Shown piece after piece: positions 61,383 to 64,000 of a stretch of DNA of 64,000 nt (position 1 is its first letter; every line of letters begins with the position of its first letter). The notes under the pieces are model-generated. The model did not search any database. It worked only from the letters and a program-made list of their open reading frames with translations, and was not told where the DNA came from. Source of the DNA: Saprospiraceae bacterium. Lineage in GTDB: Bacteria > Bacteroidota > Bacteroidia > Chitinophagales > Saprospiraceae. The stretch is from NCBI GenBank assembly GCA_025055285.1, contig JANWXM010000010.1, positions 53,339-117,338 on the forward strand. Reading direction: 5' to 3'. The position numbers were made by a program, and so were the translations under genes.

Positions 61383-62741
61383 TCACAGGATGTGGATCAG
61401 ATCATAGGGCGTAATGATGTGTATTCCGCCAGAACGGTCGCGCGCAAGAACAGCGGGCACTGTCTTGTTGAAATAGCGACTTAATTGGCTGATGGGCATA
61501 TCATCGTTTACGATAGGTAAGGGTTCTTCCATGAATTCGTATACTGTTTTTTGACTATTTTCCAATGGATTTTGCAATAACAAGCGCAACACCTGGCGCT
61601 CTGTGATTACGCCAACGATCTGTTCGCCCTCTAATACAGGTAACTGGCTAATGTCGTGAGCTTTCATTTGCTGAAAAGCAACCTGTAAAGTATCAGTTTT
61701 TTGGACGGCGTAGAAATGCCGGTCTTTTTTATGGGCGATGATATCGGCTACCTTGAGTTCGTCATCCAGAAAGCCGCGCTGGCGCATCCATTCGTCGTTG
61801 TAAATCTTGCCCACATAGCGACTGCCGTGGTCGTGGAAAATAACTACCACGACGTCGTCCTTCGTCAAACGATGGCGCAATTGCCACACCGCTCCTATTG
61901 CGCTACCGGCTGAATAGCCCAACAGCAGCCCTTCTTCACGCGCCAATCGCCTCGCCCAAATGGCGGCGTCTTTATCCGTGACTTTTTCGAAAAGGTCGAT
62001 TAGTGAAAAATCTACATTGGCTGGCAGAATGTCCTCGCCAATTCCTTCCGTTACATAAGGATATATTTCTTTTGGGTCAAAAATGCCTGTTTCATGGTAT
62101 TTTTTAAACACAGAGCCGTACGTGTCTACTCCCCAAACTTTTATGTTGGGATTTCGCTCTTTGAGGTACTTGGCTACGCCAGAAATAGTTCCGCCCGTGC
62201 CTACGCCCGCGACAACATGCGTTACTTTTCCGTCGGTTTGATCCCAAATTTCTGGCCCCGTACTCTCGTAGTGCGCTTGGCGGTTCGATAGGTTGTCGTA
62301 TTGGTTACACCAAAACGAGTTAGGGATTTCCTGGCTTAGCCGGCGCGCCACGGAGTAGTACGAGCGCGGGTCGTCGGGCTCCACGTTCGTTGGGCATACG
62401 ATGACCTCTGCACCCATGGCTTTGAGGATGTCTATCTTCTCCTTGCTCTGCTTGTCGGTAGTGGTAAAAATGGCCCGATAGCCGCGCACGCAGGCTACCA
62501 AAGCTAGGCCCATGCCCGTGTTTCCACTGGTACACTCAATGATGGTCCCCCCCGGCTTGAGTAGTCCCTGCGCTTCGGCATCGTCAATCATTTTGCGCGC
62601 CATGCGATCTTTAATAGAGTGCCCAGGATTGAACGTCTCTACCTTGGCTAATACTAGAGCAGGAATATCAGCTACCACTCGGTTGAGTTTTACCATCGGC
62701 GTGTTACCGATAGTTTCCAATATATTGTTTTTGTATTTCAT
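61383..62741 (-). CDS. Cystathionine beta-synthase (PLP enzyme with tandem CBS domains)
   Basis: The product has 452 residues. The PLP fold (~1-330) has GNTPMVKLN, the PLP lysine in SIKDRMA, phosphate loop SGNTGMG, and GVGTGGTISGV. Two CBS domains (~335-452) lie at the C-terminus (AHKKDRHFYAVQKT, ISQLPVLEGEQIVG). It condenses serine or acetylserine with homocysteine or sulfide; the CBS tail favours cystathionine beta-synthase over plain cysteine synthase. Upstream is plsC (22 bases). Confidence 0.92.
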   Translation of the reverse strand: MKYKNNILETIGNTPMVKLNRVVADIPALVLAKVETFNPGHSIKDRMARKMIDDAEAQGLLKPGGTIIECTSGNTGMGLALVACVRGYRAIFTTTDKQSKEKIDILKAMGAEVIVCPTNVEPDDPRSYYSVARRLSQEIPNSFWCNQYDNLSNRQAHYESTGPEIWDQTDGKVTHVVAGVGTGGTISGVAKYLKERNPNIKVWGVDTYGSVFKKYHETGIFDPKEIYPYVTEGIGEDILPANVDFSLIDLFEKVTDKDAAIWARRLAREEGLLLGYSAGSAIGAVWQLRHRLTKDDVVVVIFHDHGSRYVGKIYNDEWMRQRGFLDDELKVADIIAHKKDRHFYAVQKTDTLQVAFQQMKAHDISQLPVLEGEQIVGVITERQVLRLLLQNPLENSQKTVYEFMEEPLPIVNDDMPISQLSRYFNKTVPAVLARDRSGGIHIITPYDLIHIL

Positions 62742-62763
62742 TAATAGAGCTCAGAGTTAAAGG

Positions 62764-63543
62764 TTAGAGAGAAGAGGTCAAATGCGGCTTTTCCGATAGA
62801 AACGTGTGCTTAGCAATATGCTTCAACATCGTTTGCTGTACTTGTTCGCGCAGATAAGGGAGGTCTTCTAACGTCATACCCACTGTTTCGATGGGTTTGC
62901 TCCAGACGATATGGACGACGCCTGGGCGCAGGTCTAATCCGTCGGCCTTTCCACAAATTTCGCGCATGTTGGTCAGCGTTTGAACGGCGATGGGCGCCTG
63001 GGTCTGAATAGCCACACGGAAAGCACCGTCGTAGAATGGCCCGAGCGGCTCGGCGGTACGGTTGCGACGGCCTTCAGGATACACGAAAATGCTCCAGCCT
63101 TTCGCCAAGCGCTCTCGCAGCAGCATCAGGCTGCGCGCTCGGCTAGCAGCATCGCTCCGGTCTACTGATAGGCACATTTTCTTGACTACCCAGCCAAAAA
63201 TAGGTACACGATGCAACTCTTGTTTGGCTAGGAATTGAAAAACTCCCGGATAAGCGCGGGCATTGACGATGAAATCCAGCGCCGATACGTGGTTGCTCAC
63301 AATGACGTAGGAGCGCTCGGGCGAAAGGTACTCGCGCCCTTCTACCCGCAGGCGTATGCCAATGAGCGCCAGATAGATGGGAGTGAAAATGTGGTGCAAA
63401 AAGTACACGTTGCGGCGCAAAGCGCGCTCACCTGGCGTTAGGGCCATGTGCAACAGCAGCACAGGCACGCCCAACACTAACATGAGCAATAAGAAAAGCA
63501 CCACGGCATAAACCGCCCAAATCTTTCGCAAAACAGCCACCAT
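62764..63543 (-). CDS. plsC: 1-acyl-sn-glycerol-3-phosphate acyltransferase
   Basis: The product has 259 residues with one or two N-terminal membrane helices (AVVLFLLLMLVLGVPVLLL). The acyltransferase motifs are NHVSALDF (HX4D) and FVYPEGRRNRT, with PIAVQTLTN for substrate binding. It makes phosphatidic acid. First gene of the plsC-CBS-purN-ubiA operon. The TACCTTTG box ends eight bases before the ATG, so the leader is only about five bases. Confidence 0.94.
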   Translation of the reverse strand: MVAVLRKIWAVYAVVLFLLLMLVLGVPVLLLHMALTPGERALRRNVYFLHHIFTPIYLALIGIRLRVEGREYLSPERSYVIVSNHVSALDFIVNARAYPGVFQFLAKQELHRVPIFGWVVKKMCLSVDRSDAASRARSLMLLRERLAKGWSIFVYPEGRRNRTAEPLGPFYDGAFRVAIQTQAPIAVQTLTNMREICGKADGLDLRPGVVHIVWSKPIETVGMTLEDLPYLREQVQQTMLKHIAKHTFLSEKPHLTSSL

Positions 63544-63551
63544 TTCGGCTG

Positions 63552-63559
63552 CAAAGGTA
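63552..63559 (-). promoter_or_regulatory. TAnnTTTG promoter box for the plsC operon
   Basis: Minus-strand TACCTTTG, eight bases before the plsC ATG, implying a near-leaderless mRNA. Confidence 0.65.
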
Positions 63560-63625
63560 GCACCCTGAGGCTCTTTGCACCATACGGGAAGCTCTTCAGC
63601 CTAACCGAAAGCAACGCGCTTCCAC

Positions 63626-64000
63626 TCACCGCACCACCAACCGCAGCGCTGCCCCCTCGACCTCCACCGCATACACGCCTGCCGGAACACCCGCCAGCGG
63701 CAGCCACAACCGCTGCGCACCCGCAGGCAACGCCCACGACCGCACCAAGCGACCCTCCGCCGACCACAGCCGAACCTCCAACGAACGCTCCACCGGCTGC
63801 AACAGCGACAACCACGTGCCCGCCTCGGAAGCCGCCGGGTTGGGCTCCACACGCCCACCCGCCAACAGCGCGCCGGCCTCCCAGGCACTCGTCTTCACGC
63901 CCACCACAATGACCGGCGTGACCAACTCACAGCCGTTCGCATCCACTATCGTGGCCACGTACGCGCCCGGACGCAAACCCAGCAGGTGAAGACCCGTGCC
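63626..64000 (-). CDS. T9SS-sorted protein, C-terminal end only (runs off window)
   Basis: Minus-strand open frame reaching the window edge, with stop TGA at 63626. The visible 125 residues include the end of a SprB-like repeat (LRPGAYVATIVDANGCEL) and a type-A T9SS sorting domain (VEPNPAASEAGTWLSLL ... VPAGVYAVEVEGAALRLVVR), so the whole protein is a surface or secreted adhesin-like cargo. This stretch is markedly GC-rich compared with the rest of the window, with G/C at nearly every third codon position. The start lies upstream of the window. Confidence 0.85.
   Translation of the reverse strand, partial: GTGLHLLGLRPGAYVATIVDANGCELVTPVIVVGVKTSAWEAGALLAGGRVEPNPAASEAGTWLSLLQPVERSLEVRLWSAEGRLVRSWALPAGAQRLWLPLAGVPAGVYAVEVEGAALRLVVR

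Noticed and set aside
1-64000. CRISPR array or phage/IS element
   Set aside because: No regularly spaced direct repeats, transposase, integrase or structural phage genes were seen; the degenerate repeats are too few and too divergent to call mobile.

Overview
The window is chromosomal DNA of a Bacteroidota bacterium, most likely from the Saprospiria/Chitinophagia/Cytophagia side. Supporting evidence: many secreted proteins with C-terminal type IX secretion (T9SS) sorting domains, a gliding-motility protein (GldC), SprB-type adhesin repeats, a Porin_10-like barrel, a mevalonate-pathway decarboxylase, and about twenty copies of the Bacteroidota -7 promoter element TAnnTTTG in front of genes on both strands. 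The genus cannot be fixed from sequence alone. No CRISPR array, prophage or intact insertion sequence was recognised.

Layout. 1-8.6 kb: end of an oligopeptidase B gene, a helix-hairpin-helix outer-membrane protein, tpiA with a DUF1460 amidase-like gene, then divergently an acyl-responsive XRE/ScfR-type regulator, a DUF3089 lipoprotein hydrolase and an M48 lipoprotein protease. 8.7-13.5 kb: tRNA-Val, a possible LuxR-like regulator, PolX and an MFS transporter. 13.5-20.6 kb: an accessory block of four secreted T9SS proteins, two of them tandem paralogues and one with cohesin/dockerin-like parts. 20.6-28.4 kb: rpsP, an unknown conserved protein, signal peptidase I, a GT-C glycosyltransferase and parE. 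28.5-32.9 kb: an apparent operon of two rhodaneses plus cydAB, with a Crp/Fnr-type palindrome near -41, then a class-A beta-lactamase-like lipoprotein. 33.5-42 kb: an ECF sigma factor with a membrane TPR/anti-sigma-like partner, a truncated methylmalonyl-CoA mutase small subunit, a gene-poor stretch that looks like a rearrangement scar, and a 1522-residue thioredoxin/SprB adhesin. 42-50.4 kb: a secreted protein dominated by about 750 residues of coiled coil, the mazG-hydrolase-radA cluster, and a CotH/lamin-tail surface protein. 50.9-59.5 kb: mvaD, an M49 (DPP III) lipoprotein peptidase, tRNA-Glu, paaZ, gldC, trxA and a porin. 59.9-63.5 kb: a tight operon plsC-cystathionine synthase-purN-UbiA prenyltransferase. 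The last 375 bases are the unusually GC-rich 3' end of another T9SS protein.

How the genes fit together. Housekeeping genes (tpiA, rpsP, lepB, parE, radA, purN, plsC, trxA, tRNAs) are interleaved with a cell-envelope programme: T9SS cargo, lipoprotein hydrolases and proteases, signal peptidase, porins and adhesins. The most informative regulatory signals are the bd-oxidase/rhodanese promoter, the TAnnTTTG promoters lying almost on start codons, a promoter-proximal terminator before the gene at 21.6 kb, and an orphan minus-strand terminator at 20.6 kb that suggests an unannotated RNA. All family assignments come from reading the translated ORFs by eye; no database search was run.
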